Below, in pieces: positions 40,845 to 51,146 of a DNA stretch of 64,000 nt. Numbering within the stretch: the stretch's first letter is position 1; every line of letters starts with the position of its first letter. The notes under the pieces are model-generated. The model did no database searches. It was not told the DNA's origin and saw nothing but the letters and a program-made list of their open reading frames with translations. The stretch is from Pseudomonadota bacterium (lineage in GTDB: Bacteria > Pseudomonadota > Gammaproteobacteria > Burkholderiales > JABEVD01): the NCBI GenBank assembly GCA_021806605.1, contig JAJZQY010000002.1:61555-125554 (forward strand), in the 5' to 3' direction. A program made the position numbers and the translations under genes.

Positions 40845-41536
40845 ACCGTTCTTCTGACCATCATGCCCTTGATTTTTCCTATCGCTTCGGTGGGATTCAG
40901 CCCCTTCGGGCAGGCATCCACGCAATTCATGATGCCGTGGCAGCGAAAAAGGCGATAGGGATCTTCCAGGTCATCGAGCCGCTCTGAAGTCGCCTGATCC
41001 CTGGTATCTGCAATGAAGCGCCATGCCTGCAGCAAGCCGGCAGGCCCCACGAATTTATCCGGATTCCACCAGAACGAAGGGCAGGAAGTGGTGCAGCATG
41101 CGCAGAGGATGCATTCGTAAAGGCCGTCCAGTTCCGCCCGCTCTTGCGGGGATTGCAGGCGTTCCGTCTCGGGCGGCGGGTCGTTGTTGATGAGGTAGGG
41201 CTTGATCGAGCGGTATTGCTTGAAAAAGGGCTCCATGTCGACGACAAGATCCCTGATGACGGGCAGGCCCGGCAACGGACGCAGTTCTATCGGCTCCTTC
41301 AGGCTGGACAGGGGCGTGATGCAGGCAAGTCCGTTCTTGCCGTTGATGTTCATTGCATCCGATCCGCACACCCCCTCCCGGCAGGATTTGCGCAGGGAGA
41401 GCGAATCGTCTTGCGCCTTGATCAGGATGAGGGCATCGAGCAGCATCATGTCCCCTGCTTCGAGCGCCAGATCGTAATCTTTCATATACGGCGAAGCATC
41501 GGCATCGGGATCGAAGCGGTATATGGAAAAGCGCAT
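40841..41536 (-). CDS. sdhB: Succinate dehydrogenase iron-sulfur subunit
   Basis: 231 residues. Plant-type [2Fe-2S] site SCREGVCGSDAMNINGKNGL, then the [4Fe-4S] group CILCACCTTSCPSFWW and the [3Fe-4S]/[4Fe-4S] cysteines in CHGIMNCVDACPKGLNP. Carries electrons from SdhA flavin to quinone. 7 bp after sdhA. Confidence 0.97.
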   Translation of the reverse strand: MRFSIYRFDPDADASPYMKDYDLALEAGDMMLLDALILIKAQDDSLSLRKSCREGVCGSDAMNINGKNGLACITPLSSLKEPIELRPLPGLPVIRDLVVDMEPFFKQYRSIKPYLINNDPPPETERLQSPQERAELDGLYECILCACCTTSCPSFWWNPDKFVGPAGLLQAWRFIADTRDQATSERLDDLEDPYRLFRCHGIMNCVDACPKGLNPTEAIGKIKGMMVRRTV

Positions 41537-41543
41537 GGCAGCC

Positions 41544-43298
41544 TCAGTAGGTACGGGTTTTGGGCGGAAAGGACGGCACGGTCAGGGGTTTCAACCTGAC
41601 CGGCTTGTAGTCGATCGTGCCGTCCCCATGGGCCAGGGTATGCTTGAGCCAGTTCCTGTCGTCCCGCTCTGGGTAGTCGTCACGGGCATGCGCTCCCCGG
41701 CTCTCCGTTCTGGCGGCAGCCGACCGGATCGTGGCAAATGCGACTTCCATCAGGTTTTCGAGTTCCAGCGCTTCAACCCTGGCGGTATTGAAAACCTTGC
41801 TGTGGTCGTCAATCGCAGCGCGATCGAGCCTTTGCCTTGCCTCTTCGAGCTTGGCGATGCCTTCTTCCAGCACTTCGGCCCGCCGGAATACGCCGCAATG
41901 GGATTGCATGATGCCCTGCATGTCCCGGTAGACATCCGCAACCCGCTCCGTTCCCTCCCTTCTATCCCAGCGGGCAAGCCTAGCAAGGGCAAGGTCCGGC
42001 CCTTCTTTCGGGATCGGCGGTGAGGTCGGATTTTCCTTCAAGAACTCCACGATATGCTCGGCCGCAGCCTGTCCGAAAACGAGCAAATCGAGCAAGGAAT
42101 TACCGCCCAGGCGGTTTGCGCCGTGAACCGAAACGCAGGCGCATTCGCCTATCGCATAAAGACCGGGAACGGCTTCTTCGGGCCCGGTTCTGGCGGGGAC
42201 CACCACCTGCCCCCTGTAGTGAGTCGGTATGCCCCCCATCATGTAATGGGCGGTCGGCACAACCGGAATGGGCGCTTCCAGCGGATCGACATGGGCGAAC
42301 TTGAGCGCGATTTCGCGTATTCCCGGAAGCTTGTCCAGGATCTCGTCCCTGCCGATATGATCGAGCTTCAATAGGACATGGTCCTTGTGCGGACCGCAAC
42401 CCCTGCCTTCGTGTATTTCTATTGCGATGGCTCTTGCCACCACGTCCCGCCCTGCAAGATCCCTGGCGTGGGGGGCATAGCGTTCCATGAAGCGCTCGCC
42501 CGCCCCATTGACGAGATAGCCGCCCTCCCCGCGCACGCCTTCGGAAATCAGCACGCCGGCGCCCATTACGCCGGTGGGATGGAATTGCCAGAATTCCATG
42601 TCCTCAAGCGGGATGCCTGCGCGGGACGCCATGCCGAGGCCGTCCCCGGTATTGATGAAGGCATTGGTGCTCGCCTGGAAAATCCGCCCCGCGCCTCCCG
42701 TTGCAAGCAGGGTCGCTCTCGCTTCAATCAGAAGCGGCTCTCCCTTTTCCATGTCCAGGGCAACGACGCCAAGCACCCTGCCCTCGGCATCCCGGACGAG
42801 ATCGATGGCCAGAAATTCGACGAAGAAATGGGTTTTCGCCTGGATGTTGCGCTGATAGAGGGTATGCAGCATCGCATGTCCGGTCCGGTCCGCCGCCGCG
42901 CAGGTTCTCGTCGCCTGGTCTCCGCCGAAATTGCGGGACTGGCCGCCGAACGGCCTCTGGTATATCTTCCCGTTTTCGAGTCTGGAAAAGGGCAGGCCGA
43001 AATGCTCCATCTCGTAGACGACCTGCGGCCCCATCCTGCACATGTATTCGATGGCGTCCTGGTCGCCCAGATAGTCAGAACCCTTGACCGTGTCGTACAT
43101 GTGCCAGAGCCAGTTGTCTTCGGTCACATTGCCGAGGGCCGCAGTGATTCCGCCCTGGGCGGCTACGGTATGGGAGCGTGTCGGGAACACCTTGCTCAAT
43201 ACCGCGACCTTGTATCCTGCAGTGGAAAGCTGGAGGGCGGCACGCATGCCGGCCCCTCCCGCGCCGATGATCGCCACATCAAATTTGCGCTTTTCCAT
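41544..43298 (-). CDS. sdhA: Succinate dehydrogenase flavoprotein subunit
   Basis: 584 residues from ATG 43298, which shares its A with the sdhD stop (TGATG). FAD-binding [17 protein letters not shown], the covalent-flavin histidine in [10 protein letters not shown], substrate segment [16 protein letters not shown] [14 protein letters not shown] and active-site HPTG/REGxxR-type GVRGEGGYL. The open frame upstream (to 43505) is the antisense/overlap of sdhD and rejected. Oxidises succinate to fumarate. Confidence 0.97.
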   Translation of the reverse strand: MEKRKFDVAIIGAGGAGMRAALQLSTAGYKVAVLSKVFPTRSHTVAAQGGITAALGNVTEDNWLWHMYDTVKGSDYLGDQDAIEYMCRMGPQVVYEMEHFGLPFSRLENGKIYQRPFGGQSRNFGGDQATRTCAAADRTGHAMLHTLYQRNIQAKTHFFVEFLAIDLVRDAEGRVLGVVALDMEKGEPLLIEARATLLATGGAGRIFQASTNAFINTGDGLGMASRAGIPLEDMEFWQFHPTGVMGAGVLISEGVRGEGGYLVNGAGERFMERYAPHARDLAGRDVVARAIAIEIHEGRGCGPHKDHVLLKLDHIGRDEILDKLPGIREIALKFAHVDPLEAPIPVVPTAHYMMGGIPTHYRGQVVVPARTGPEEAVPGLYAIGECACVSVHGANRLGGNSLLDLLVFGQAAAEHIVEFLKENPTSPPIPKEGPDLALARLARWDRREGTERVADVYRDMQGIMQSHCGVFRRAEVLEEGIAKLEEARQRLDRAAIDDHSKVFNTARVEALELENLMEVAFATIRSAAARTESRGAHARDDYPERDDRNWLKHTLAHGDGTIDYKPVRLKPLTVPSFPPKTRTY

Positions 43299-43645
43299 CA
43301 ATTCTCCCAAATGATCCGGACGCTCCAGATCGCATAAGCCGAGAGGGAAACCAGGACAAGCACCTGCAGGAGCAATCTGATTCCGGTGGCATGGACATAA
43401 TCCATCAAGATATCCCTCATTCCCACCCAGGCATGCAGGAACAGGCCGATCAGAAAGAGCTGCATCCCTATCCTGAGCCAGAGCTGCGAAAGCAGCGTCT
43501 TCCAAATGTCATAGGAAAGCGGGTGATGGTCGAGCAGCACCGCCAGGAAAAGCAGGATGAACAGGGCCATGATCGCAGCCGAAATTCGCTGGACGAGCCA
43601 GCCCATGATGCCGTAATGCGCCCCCACCACCGTCCTTTTCACCAC
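43298..43645 (-). CDS. sdhD: Succinate dehydrogenase membrane anchor SdhD
   Basis: 115 residues, three hydrophobic helices. The helix ending [18 protein letters not shown] holds the conserved His-x-W-x-G-x-R-D pattern of the anchor. The start is a GTG at 43645 that overlaps sdhC by 7 nt. Forms the quinone site and heme b pocket with SdhC. Confidence 0.9.
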   Translation of the reverse strand: MVKRTVVGAHYGIMGWLVQRISAAIMALFILLFLAVLLDHHPLSYDIWKTLLSQLWLRIGMQLFLIGLFLHAWVGMRDILMDYVHATGIRLLLQVLVLVSLSAYAIWSVRIIWEN

Positions 43646-44010
43646 AGCCAGGCCCCCAGAGCGAGCGTGAGCAGTATTCCAGTCAGCATCACCGCCTTGC
43701 TGCTCGCCCGCGCCGATTGCAGCGGAAGGCCGATGCCCATGTCGAGCAGCAGCAAGCGTATCCCGGCGCAGAAATGATGCAGGAATGCCCAGAGCAGAAA
43801 GATCAGAATCGTCTTGGCCGGAAAGGTGGAAAGCGCATCCGCAAGACTTGCGAAGCCCCGGCTGGAGCTCAGGCTTTCCTGCAGAAAAAACAGCATGAGG
43901 GGAATGCCGAGAAAAAGCAGAAAGCCGCTCATCCTGTGCAGGATGGAGACGACTCCGGGCAGGGGCAGCCTGATCCTTCTGATGTCCAGATATCTGGGGC
44001 GATGCTTCAT
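43639..44010 (-). CDS. sdhC: Succinate dehydrogenase cytochrome b subunit SdhC
   Basis: 123 residues, three helices. The N-terminus [26 protein letters not shown] has the SdhC pattern (P-x-S/V-ILHR-x-SG), and [16 protein letters not shown] carries the heme-ligating histidine. First gene of the sdhCDAB-sdhE-gltA-sucAB-lpdA unit; the 79-bp gap to the divergent mdh gene must contain the operon promoter. Confidence 0.92.
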   Translation of the reverse strand: MKHRPRYLDIRRIRLPLPGVVSILHRMSGFLLFLGIPLMLFFLQESLSSSRGFASLADALSTFPAKTILIFLLWAFLHHFCAGIRLLLLDMGIGLPLQSARASSKAVMLTGILLTLALGAWLW

Positions 44011-44089
44011 TTCCTTCCTTTCCTGGCGATTCCAGAAGCGTCTTGAAGCGTGTAGTATTTTACCTCAGGCATTGAAAGGAGGGAAATCG

Positions 44090-45073
44090 ATGAGGCAGCC
44101 TATCAGAATCGCAGTAACGGGAGCGGCAGGCCACATCGGCTACAACCTGCTTTTCCGCATCGCATCCGGCGACATGCTCGGATTCAGGCAGCCCGTCATC
44201 CTCCAGCTTCTGGAAATACCCCAGTCCCTTCAGGCGCTGAAAGGGGTTCAAATGGAACTCGACGATTGTGCTTTCCCGCTGCTTGCAGGAGTCCATTGTA
44301 CTGATATCCCGGAAGAGGCTTTTGCAGGCGCGGACATCGCGATCATGGTGGGGTCCCGTCCCAGGACGAAAGGCATGGAGCGCAGCGATCTCCTGACGGT
44401 GAACGGCGAAATTTTCAAGAGCCAGGGCATCGCGCTGGACAAAGCGGCATCTCCCCATGCCAAGGTGCTGGTGGTGGGCAACCCCGCCAACACCAATGCC
44501 CTCATCGCGGCGAGCCATGCGAAAAGGCTCGACCCGAAAAACTATACTTCGATGATGCGCCTCGACCACAACCGCGCGCTGTCCAGGGTGGCGGCTCATG
44601 CGGGTAGGCCGGTCACCCACGTGAGAAGAGCGATCGCCTGGGGGAACCATTCCTCAGCCCAGTTTCCCGATCTATACCATGCGACTGTCGACGGCATCGG
44701 GGCGAACCAGCTGATTCACGATCCGGAATGGGTGGAAAAGGAATTCATCCCAGGCGTCCAGAACAGGGGAACTGAAATCCTCGAAGCGCGCGGATCAAGT
44801 TCGGTCGCCAGCGCAGCGAACGCCGCCATCTGCCATGTCAGGGACTGGCTGCTCGGCACCAAGGACAACGACTGGGTGAGCATGGGCATTTTATCGGATG
44901 GCAGCTACGGTATTCCGGAAGGGGTGATTTACGGCTTTCCCGTGCAGTGCGCAAAAGGAAAATATGCCATCGTGGAAAATCTCGAAATCACCCCGTTCAT
45001 GAGGGCGCGGATGGACGAGTCCTACCGGGAACTCCTCTGGGAGCGCGACCAGGTGCGGCACCTCATGGGCTGA
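44090..45073 (+). CDS. mdh: Malate dehydrogenase
   Basis: 327 residues from ATG 44090, with a strong Shine-Dalgarno (GAAAGGAGGG, 6-nt spacing); the longer frame from 43814 is antisense to sdhC. NAD-binding [16 protein letters not shown], substrate arginines in [28 protein letters not shown] and catalytic His in [13 protein letters not shown]. Cytosolic, NAD-type long MDH as in many betaproteobacteria. Divergent from the TCA operon. Its 3' end overlaps the next, convergent gene by 11 bp. Confidence 0.95.
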   Translation: MRQPIRIAVTGAAGHIGYNLLFRIASGDMLGFRQPVILQLLEIPQSLQALKGVQMELDDCAFPLLAGVHCTDIPEEAFAGADIAIMVGSRPRTKGMERSDLLTVNGEIFKSQGIALDKAASPHAKVLVVGNPANTNALIAASHAKRLDPKNYTSMMRLDHNRALSRVAAHAGRPVTHVRRAIAWGNHSSAQFPDLYHATVDGIGANQLIHDPEWVEKEFIPGVQNRGTEILEARGSSSVASAANAAICHVRDWLLGTKDNDWVSMGILSDGSYGIPEGVIYGFPVQCAKGKYAIVENLEITPFMRARMDESYRELLWERDQVRHLMG

Positions 45074-46421
45074 AAATCCGGGATTCCGGCAGTCCTTCTT
45101 CCAAAAGCCGCCGCCTCGTTTCCGCAACGAAATCGGCTGGGCCTGCGACATAGACATCCCGATCCAGAAGATCCGGCAAAAGCGCCAGATCCGCGACCTC
45201 GGCGTAGCTGAAATTGTCGAGCGCAGCTTCCCACGAGCGGCAGAGGTTGGAAAGATACAGTTCCGGCGCTATCCTCAACAGGCCGATCGAGGAAAAGACA
45301 TCGAGCGCCATGGCATGCTCGACGAGACTCTTGACCGGCGCGAACCCCGTGCCTGAGGCGATGAAGAGGGGCTGCCTGCCGCTGTCCTCGCGCAGCACGA
45401 ATCCCCCGAAAGGGCCTTGCACGCTGACCGCATCCCCCTTCTTCAGCCCGGCAACGGCGTCCTCCAGGGGAATGTGAAATTCGAGGTTGCGATCGTCGCA
45501 GGGACAGCTCGCGATGGGGTACTCGGTCCCGTCCAGGGTCACGCATTGTCCCGCGATGAAGCGCAGCCGGCTCGACCTGGGCGTCTGCAGGGAAAGCTTC
45601 ACGATGTTTCCGAGCATCTCGACCGCCCTCACCTTCGTCTCGATCGTCTGCCGGGGAATGTCTTCCGGGCGACCTGCTTCCAGCGCCTCGATCACGACAT
45701 CGGTCACTGCGGTATGGGAACAGGCGAGAACGTAACCCATGCTTTTTTCCGCTTCGGAAAAGCCGTAATCGTGATGGCGCACCTGCCGGGTCTGCCCCGA
45801 GACCACCCTCGCCTTGCACAAACCGCAGTTGCCGCCGCTGCAGCCGTAGTTGAAGGCAATCCCCGCGCGCAGCGCAGCTTCCAGCAGGGTATCCTTCCCC
45901 TCCACGAAAAATTCGCGGCCGCTGGGCTGAAGCAGCACATGGGCTGAGACGATGCGCAGATAGCCTTCCATCGCATCCAGTTGATCGGGGGCTTCTGTCA
46001 CCAGGGCTGCTTCGAGTTCATGATTCAGCCATTTTGCCAGATCATCGATCTCGGAGCGAGAGCCTGAGAGCGCCTTCAGCTTCGCAAGCGCGTTCACCAC
46101 GATGGCATGATAGCGCTCGAGATGACGCCTGTAGTCGGCAAGCTCGACGCTCTGTTCAAAAAGTCTTGCAGCGAGGACTTCCCTGTCCGGCAGGATGCGT
46201 TCCCGGACGCGTTTGCCGAAAGCCTCCTCCCTGATTTTTGCAATGCGTTCGAAAACGGGGTCATCGCCAAAGCTGGCATCGGGAAAAGCCGCGAGCAGAT
46301 CCTCGGTCGAAACCATGCCGTCGAAGGATTCGAGCTTGCCTTCCTTGACAGCCTGCTGCAAGGCGACACGCGAGATGCCGATGAGCCGCGCCGCCCTGGA
46401 CAAATTCAAATACTGGGACAT
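45063..46421 (-). CDS. HTH-[2Fe-2S]-flavin/NAD(P)H oxidoreductase fusion
   Basis: 452 residues from ATG 46421. Residues 1-45 look like a MerR/excisionase-type HTH ([23 protein letters not shown]). 50-155 is helical and unassigned. 160-240 is a plant-type [2Fe-2S] domain with C194/C199/C202/C234 (CSGGNCGLC). 250-452 is a ferredoxin-NADP reductase-like module with a flavin segment (YPIASCPC) and nucleotide-binding [14 protein letters not shown]. The reductase half resembles phenol-hydroxylase/CDP-glucoseen reductases. Its oxygenase or electron partner is not encoded nearby. An HTH at the front suggests a redox-sensing regulator or DNA tether, which is inference. Confidence 0.72.
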   Translation of the reverse strand: MSQYLNLSRAARLIGISRVALQQAVKEGKLESFDGMVSTEDLLAAFPDASFGDDPVFERIAKIREEAFGKRVRERILPDREVLAARLFEQSVELADYRRHLERYHAIVVNALAKLKALSGSRSEIDDLAKWLNHELEAALVTEAPDQLDAMEGYLRIVSAHVLLQPSGREFFVEGKDTLLEAALRAGIAFNYGCSGGNCGLCKARVVSGQTRQVRHHDYGFSEAEKSMGYVLACSHTAVTDVVIEALEAGRPEDIPRQTIETKVRAVEMLGNIVKLSLQTPRSSRLRFIAGQCVTLDGTEYPIASCPCDDRNLEFHIPLEDAVAGLKKGDAVSVQGPFGGFVLREDSGRQPLFIASGTGFAPVKSLVEHAMALDVFSSIGLLRIAPELYLSNLCRSWEAALDNFSYAEVADLALLPDLLDRDVYVAGPADFVAETRRRLLEEGLPESRIFSP

Positions 46422-46524
46422 AGCCCAAGTGTAGAATTTATCTCCGCCACGGACAAGCAAGCAGCTTGTATCGCATCTGGCGCTGTGGTAAATCTAAAAG
46501 CGATGAAAATCCCAAGGAGCCCAT

Positions 46525-47604
46525 ATGACAGATCTCTTCTCCCCCCTGAATCTCGGCGAAATCGCGCTTTCCAACCGCATCGTGATGTCCTCTCTGACCC
46601 GGAACCGCGCCGGAGCAGGGAACGTTCCGACCGAGCTTGCCGCCGAATACTACCGTCAGCGCGCATCCGCCGGGCTGATCCTGACCGAAGCTTCGCCGAT
46701 CTGCCCGGAAGGCCACGGCTATCCCAGAACGCCCGGCATTCATACCCCCGAGCAAATCGCGGGATGGCAAAAGGTGACCGATGCAGTGCATGCAGCGGGC
46801 GGGAAAATCGCGATCCAGCTCTGGCATGTCGGCCGCATTTCCCATCCCGACCTGCAGCCCGGCGGCAGCCTGCCGGTCGCCCCTTCCGCGCTGAAGCCTC
46901 AGGGACAGGCAATCACCTATACCGGGATGCAGGACTATGTGACGCCTCGCGCCCTCGATCTTTCGGAAATGCCGACTCTCGTCTCAGATTATGCCAGGGC
47001 TGCTGAAAACGCCATGACAGCTGGCTTCGACGGCGTTGAGATCCATGCCGGAAACGGCTATCTGCTCGACCAGTTCCTGCGCTCATCGACGAACAAAAGA
47101 ACCGATGCCTACGGCGGCTCCAGGGAAAATCGCGCCAGATTGCTGTTCGAAGTGCTGGAAGCGGTCTGTTCGAAAATCGGCCACGGAAAGGTAGGGATAC
47201 GCCTCTCCCCGGTGACGCCTTTCAACGATATTTCTGACGACAATCCGCAGGACACCTTCGAGTATGTGGTAGGCGAACTCAACCGATTCGATCTTGCTTT
47301 TCTCGATCTTCTGCAGGGAACGGGCGGCGCCCCGAAAGAAGACTGGATTTCCTTCGACTACGACCGTCTGCGTTCGATCTATCGGGGCAAGCTGATCCGC
47401 AACAATGGCTACGATTTCGAAACTGCGACTCGGGCAGTCGAAACAGGTGGTGCGGATGCCATCGCGTTCGGCAGGCTGCTGCTGGCCAATCCCGATCTTG
47501 TCGAACGCTTCAGGCGCGGCGCAAGCCTCAATGCACCGGACTACGAAAAGCTCTATGTCGGAGAGGAAAAGGGATATACCGACTATCCTTTCCTGGCGAG
47601 CTAG
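46525..47604 (+). CDS. Old Yellow Enzyme family alkene reductase (NemA-like)
   Basis: 359 residues, FMN TIM barrel. Motifs: QLWHVGRISHPDLQPGG, the active-site pair in IHAGNGYLLDQFLRSSTNKRTD (His and Asn polarise the substrate carbonyl), YGGSRENRARLL, and phosphate binding AFGRLLLANPDL. Reduces activated C=C bonds or nitro-esters with NAD(P)H. AAGGAG before the ATG supports the start. 15 bp upstream of the glycerate kinase, likely co-transcribed; no specific pathway evident. Confidence 0.88.
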   Translation: MTDLFSPLNLGEIALSNRIVMSSLTRNRAGAGNVPTELAAEYYRQRASAGLILTEASPICPEGHGYPRTPGIHTPEQIAGWQKVTDAVHAAGGKIAIQLWHVGRISHPDLQPGGSLPVAPSALKPQGQAITYTGMQDYVTPRALDLSEMPTLVSDYARAAENAMTAGFDGVEIHAGNGYLLDQFLRSSTNKRTDAYGGSRENRARLLFEVLEAVCSKIGHGKVGIRLSPVTPFNDISDDNPQDTFEYVVGELNRFDLAFLDLLQGTGGAPKEDWISFDYDRLRSIYRGKLIRNNGYDFETATRAVETGGADAIAFGRLLLANPDLVERFRRGASLNAPDYEKLYVGEEKGYTDYPFLAS

Positions 47605-47619
47605 CCTCAGGCAAATGCG

Positions 47620-48951
47620 ATGTCGCCCGGCTCTGAATCAGCCCTGAGCGGCATTTTCGCTGCCGCCATCAGGGCAGCCGATCCTTGCGAAGCTGTGCTG
47701 CGCTCGCTGAGAATCGACGGCAAGCGCATGATTGTGGCAGGGACGGTCTACGATCTGGACAGTTTCGAGCGCATCGTTGTGGTCGGCGCCGGCAAGGCAA
47801 GCTCGCGCATGGCCTTCGCCCTGGAAATGATTCTGGGCTCGAGAATCGCCGAAGGGCTGATTCTGGTGAAGGAAGGGCATGCTGAAAAGCTCGATTTCAT
47901 CGAGCAGATCGAGGCCGCTCACCCGATTCCGAACGAAGCCGGCGAAAATGGGGCGAGGCGCATCCTGGCGATGGCCGATGCCGCAGACGAAAAGACGCTG
48001 CTGATCTGCCTTTTCTCGGGCGGGGCCTCAGCGCTCTTCGCTGCTCCGGCAGAGGGGTTGACGCTGGAAGACAAGCGGCAAGCCACTTCCCTGCTGCTGC
48101 AATGCGGCGCATCCATAGACGAAATGAATGCGGTGCGCAAGCACCTCTCCTGCGTGAAAGGCGGAAGGCTTGCGCAGCAAGCCTACCCTGCGCAGGTTCT
48201 AACGCTGATCGTGTCCGATGTCGTGGGAAACAGACTCGACGTGATCGCATCCGGCCCCACCGCCAGGGACGAGACGACCTTTCTCGACGCCTGGCATGTC
48301 GTTCGCAACTACGCCCTGAACATGCCGCCGCGCGTCATGCATCATCTCGAACTGGGCATGCAGGGCAAGATTGCCGAGACATTGAAAAACGGCCCCTGCC
48401 TCGATCTGACTCGCAACGTGATCATCGCGGATATCGGTCTCGCGCTGTCTGCTGCGAAGGAAAGCGCCATGCGGCTCGGATTCGATGCGGAAATCGTCTG
48501 CGACGATCTGCGGGGGGAGGCGCGCGAAGCCGCCCGCTTTCTTGCCGGAATCGCCCGTTCGAAGATGACAAGGCCTGGGCCCGGCTCGAAGAGGTGCCTC
48601 CTCTGCGGAGGCGAAACCACCGTCACCGTTCGCGGCAACGGCAGAGGAGGAAGAAATCAGGAGCTCGCCCTGGCTTTCGCCCTAGAAACGCAAGGGTTTG
48701 AAGGCATCGCAATGCTCTGCGCAGGAACCGACGGCGGAGACGGTGCGCTTGATGCAGCCGGGGCAATGGTGGACGGAAATACCGTTTCGCTAGCGCGAAG
48801 GCTCGGCATGAATCCCGAGCATTATCTCGATTCCAACGATTCCTACGGGTTTTTCAGCCAACTCGATCTTCTCTCTGCAGGCAAAAGCCATTTCAGGACC
48901 GGGCCGACCGGAACCAACGTCATGGACCTCCAGATCATGCTGCTGGGCTGA
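47620..48951 (+). CDS. Glycerate 2-kinase (MOFRL/GckA-TtuD family)
   Basis: 443 residues. N-terminal DUF4147 domain (IVVVGAGKASSRMAFALE, HPIPNEAG, LFSGGASAL, VRKHLSCVKGGRLA, SDVVGNRLDVIASGPTA) and C-terminal MOFRL domain (CLLCGGETTVTVRGNGRGGRNQELALAFAL, GTDGGDG). Phosphorylates glycerate to 2-phosphoglycerate, the enolase substrate. The ribosome site before ATG 47620 is weak, so translational coupling with the reductase gene is possible. Confidence 0.88.
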   Translation: MSPGSESALSGIFAAAIRAADPCEAVLRSLRIDGKRMIVAGTVYDLDSFERIVVVGAGKASSRMAFALEMILGSRIAEGLILVKEGHAEKLDFIEQIEAAHPIPNEAGENGARRILAMADAADEKTLLICLFSGGASALFAAPAEGLTLEDKRQATSLLLQCGASIDEMNAVRKHLSCVKGGRLAQQAYPAQVLTLIVSDVVGNRLDVIASGPTARDETTFLDAWHVVRNYALNMPPRVMHHLELGMQGKIAETLKNGPCLDLTRNVIIADIGLALSAAKESAMRLGFDAEIVCDDLRGEAREAARFLAGIARSKMTRPGPGSKRCLLCGGETTVTVRGNGRGGRNQELALAFALETQGFEGIAMLCAGTDGGDGALDAAGAMVDGNTVSLARRLGMNPEHYLDSNDSYGFFSQLDLLSAGKSHFRTGPTGTNVMDLQIMLLG

Positions 48952-48957
48952 GTGAGC

Positions 48958-50043
48958 TCACTTCGAGCCGCGCTCCTTGATGGCCATATCCGACAGCAGC
49001 AGGAGCACCGAAGAATAATATCCCTGATTATCGTCGAGCGGATATTTTCGGGAATCGGGCAGGCGGGGATAGCCGATCACCCATTGGGCCAGCTTGTGTA
49101 TGCCAACCGAGGCGTCGTAGGTGTCGACGCTGTTTTCCTCGAGATCGGTCCATGCGGGCAGGAATTTCGCGCCCTGAAAATAGCTCCAGAAATCCCGGTA
49201 GGGTTTGAGCAATGCAGGCGATTCGCGGCGGCTCCACAACAAATAAAGCGGGATGCGCACGGCATTGTAGCCGAAACGCTTGGGAAAGCGCGGCGATGGC
49301 GCCACGATCTTGGCGAGAACGAGCCAGTCGGGGGGCAATCCCCATCTGCCGAAGCGGGCGTATTGCAAGATGGTCATGCCGGTTTTGGCAAGTTCCGCCC
49401 ATTGCGGAGAGGGGTCGACCTGCCCGATTTCGTCCAGGGCCGGGAAAACCCAGTAGGACAGGTTGATCGTGATGCCTTCCGGATGATCGTAACCCTGGGA
49501 GCCCGGCAGCATGACGAGGCCCTGGGGCGCTTGCTTCAGCATTTTGGTGCGGATGTCCTGCGCAATGCCCTGGCTGGCGAGCCGATATTGCGGGTCATGC
49601 CACTTGTTGAAGGCACGCAGCAGGGACCAGGCCACGAGCAGATCGCCGTCGCTCGCGTTGTTCTTGTCCGTCACGCCGCCCTGGGGATCCCAGCGCCAGG
49701 CAAGCAGGCGATCGTCGCGCACCTGCAGATTCTTTTTCGTCCATTGCCAGATCCGGTCGAAAGAGGCCTTGTCGTCGTAATATACGGCAAGCAGCATCCC
49801 GTAGCCCTGCCCTTCGGAATGGCTGATATTGCCCTGCGCGGCGTCGATCACGCGGCCTTCTGGCGCGACAAATCGCTGCTTGAATTTTCCCCAGTCGGCT
49901 TGCGACGCGGAAGCCGCCATGCTGACGGCGATCAGCATCGCCCCCAGGAGTCCGCAGATCGCCATTTTCGAGCGCCTGCACAGGGGAGCGATTTCCAAGC
50001 CTGCCTCGCATCCTCCTGAAAGGATTCGGATTATGTGCCTCAT
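48958..50043 (-). CDS. bcsZ: Periplasmic endo-1,4-beta-glucanase BcsZ (GH8)
   Basis: 361 residues from ATG 50043, after GGGGGGAATGCA; a second start at 49965 would give a shorter signal region. A hydrophobic signal helix (MAICGLLGAMLIAVSMAASA) precedes the GH8 barrel. The proton donor lies in SHSEGQGYGMLLAV and the other catalytic Asp segment in NNASDGDLLVAWSLL. It trims cellulose in the periplasm and is needed for proper polymer export in enterics. Encoded on the strand opposite to bcsABC with a 218-bp divergent gap. Confidence 0.92.
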   Translation of the reverse strand: MRHIIRILSGGCEAGLEIAPLCRRSKMAICGLLGAMLIAVSMAASASQADWGKFKQRFVAPEGRVIDAAQGNISHSEGQGYGMLLAVYYDDKASFDRIWQWTKKNLQVRDDRLLAWRWDPQGGVTDKNNASDGDLLVAWSLLRAFNKWHDPQYRLASQGIAQDIRTKMLKQAPQGLVMLPGSQGYDHPEGITINLSYWVFPALDEIGQVDPSPQWAELAKTGMTILQYARFGRWGLPPDWLVLAKIVAPSPRFPKRFGYNAVRIPLYLLWSRRESPALLKPYRDFWSYFQGAKFLPAWTDLEENSVDTYDASVGIHKLAQWVIGYPRLPDSRKYPLDDNQGYYSSVLLLLSDMAIKERGSK

Positions 50044-50211
50044 TGCATTCCCCCCTGCAGAATTTTCAGGATGATTATACTGCACCCGGATTCGCTGCCC
50101 AATTTCAGGCGGTCTGACAATTGAAAATCGGACCGGTCCCGATGGCAATATCAAAAATTTCCCCTTTGCCATCCGATTGTTATTCAACTATCATTAAGAC
50201 TTTGACCAAAC

Positions 50212-50230
50212 CAGCCAAAACAGGGCTGGA
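50212..50230. repeat. Short inverted repeat upstream of the cellulose operon
   Basis: CCAGCC and GGCTGG flank seven bases in the divergent bcsZ/cyclase spacer (50044-50261), about 30 bp before the cyclase start. The spacer also holds AT-rich sequence around 50170-50200. It could be an operator or an mRNA leader hairpin; no known site is matched. Confidence 0.3.
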
Positions 50231-50261
50231 CGCTTAGCCTAATTCAAGATACGGAGTTGCA

Positions 50262-51140
50262 ATGGACGAAACCTCTGACAACACCCAGGATGTTGCCCCG
50301 GAAAAGGCTCAGGAAGCGGAAGCCCCTCCCCAGGATGACCTTGAAAAGATCCTCGAAGAGCGGGCGAGGCTGGAGTCGTCCATCAACGACAAATTCACCA
50401 GAACCATCACTGTCGTCTTCACCGATCTCAAGGGCTCCACGGCCATTGCCGAGAACGAAGGCGACCTGGTCAGCCGCATGCTGATCAAATATCAGAACGA
50501 CATCCTCCTGCCTGCGATTCAGGAGAACAAGGGAACTTTCGTCAAATCCATTGGCGATGGCACCCTTTCCTACTTCGAGCATGCGCTGGATGCTCTTCGC
50601 GCCGCAGTGCGCATTCAACGCGGCATGGACGAGCTCAACATGTCCAAGAAATTCAAGACGCCGGTACTGATGCGCATCGGGATGCATACCGGAAAATGCA
50701 TGGTCGAAGCCAAGGACATCTTCGGCGACGTCGTCAATACCGCTTCTCGCTTCGAGTCTTCCGCCGATCCGGGCATGATACTCATCTCCGAAGAAACCTA
50801 TAACGCATTGTCCGACAAATCAGAAATCTACTGCCGCTTCATCAAGCAGGTCAGCCTCAAGGGCAAGAAAGACCTGTTCAATGCCTACAAGGCGTTCTGG
50901 AATCCGAAGGAAATCGAACTCGACAAGCAGGGGCAGGATGTCCTGCCGAGGCAGGAAGCGGACGTCCCGGTCCGCTCGTCCGGCATGAAAGCGGTCTGGG
51001 GAGCAGTTGCCGTAGTCGCTATCGTGCTGCTGCTGACGCTAGGCATGAAATTCATGGGATCGTCCCAATCGTCCGAAAGCAAGCGTTCGGTCAGCGATTC
51101 CGTCAGTCCAGCCGGAAATGCCGGGGAGGCCCAGCGTTAG
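50262..51140 (+). CDS. Class III adenylate cyclase with C-terminal membrane anchor
   Basis: 292 residues, acidic N-terminal tail, catalytic domain about 45-215, one membrane helix about 243-265 and a short serine-rich end. Metal aspartates are D55 (FTDLKGST) and D99 (SIGDGTLSYF). K95 and D152 (KDIFGDVVNTASR) fit adenine recognition, and N159/R163 fit transition-state binding. All catalytic positions are therefore present and cAMP is the expected product; cGMP is less likely. The stop is 6 bp before bcsA, so it is the first gene of the cellulose operon. ACGGAG before the ATG is a good ribosome site. No such cyclase belongs to the standard bcs operons I know. Confidence 0.85.
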   Translation: MDETSDNTQDVAPEKAQEAEAPPQDDLEKILEERARLESSINDKFTRTITVVFTDLKGSTAIAENEGDLVSRMLIKYQNDILLPAIQENKGTFVKSIGDGTLSYFEHALDALRAAVRIQRGMDELNMSKKFKTPVLMRIGMHTGKCMVEAKDIFGDVVNTASRFESSADPGMILISEETYNALSDKSEIYCRFIKQVSLKGKKDLFNAYKAFWNPKEIELDKQGQDVLPRQEADVPVRSSGMKAVWGAVAVVAIVLLLTLGMKFMGSSQSSESKRSVSDSVSPAGNAGEAQR

Positions 51141-51146
51141 ACCGGC

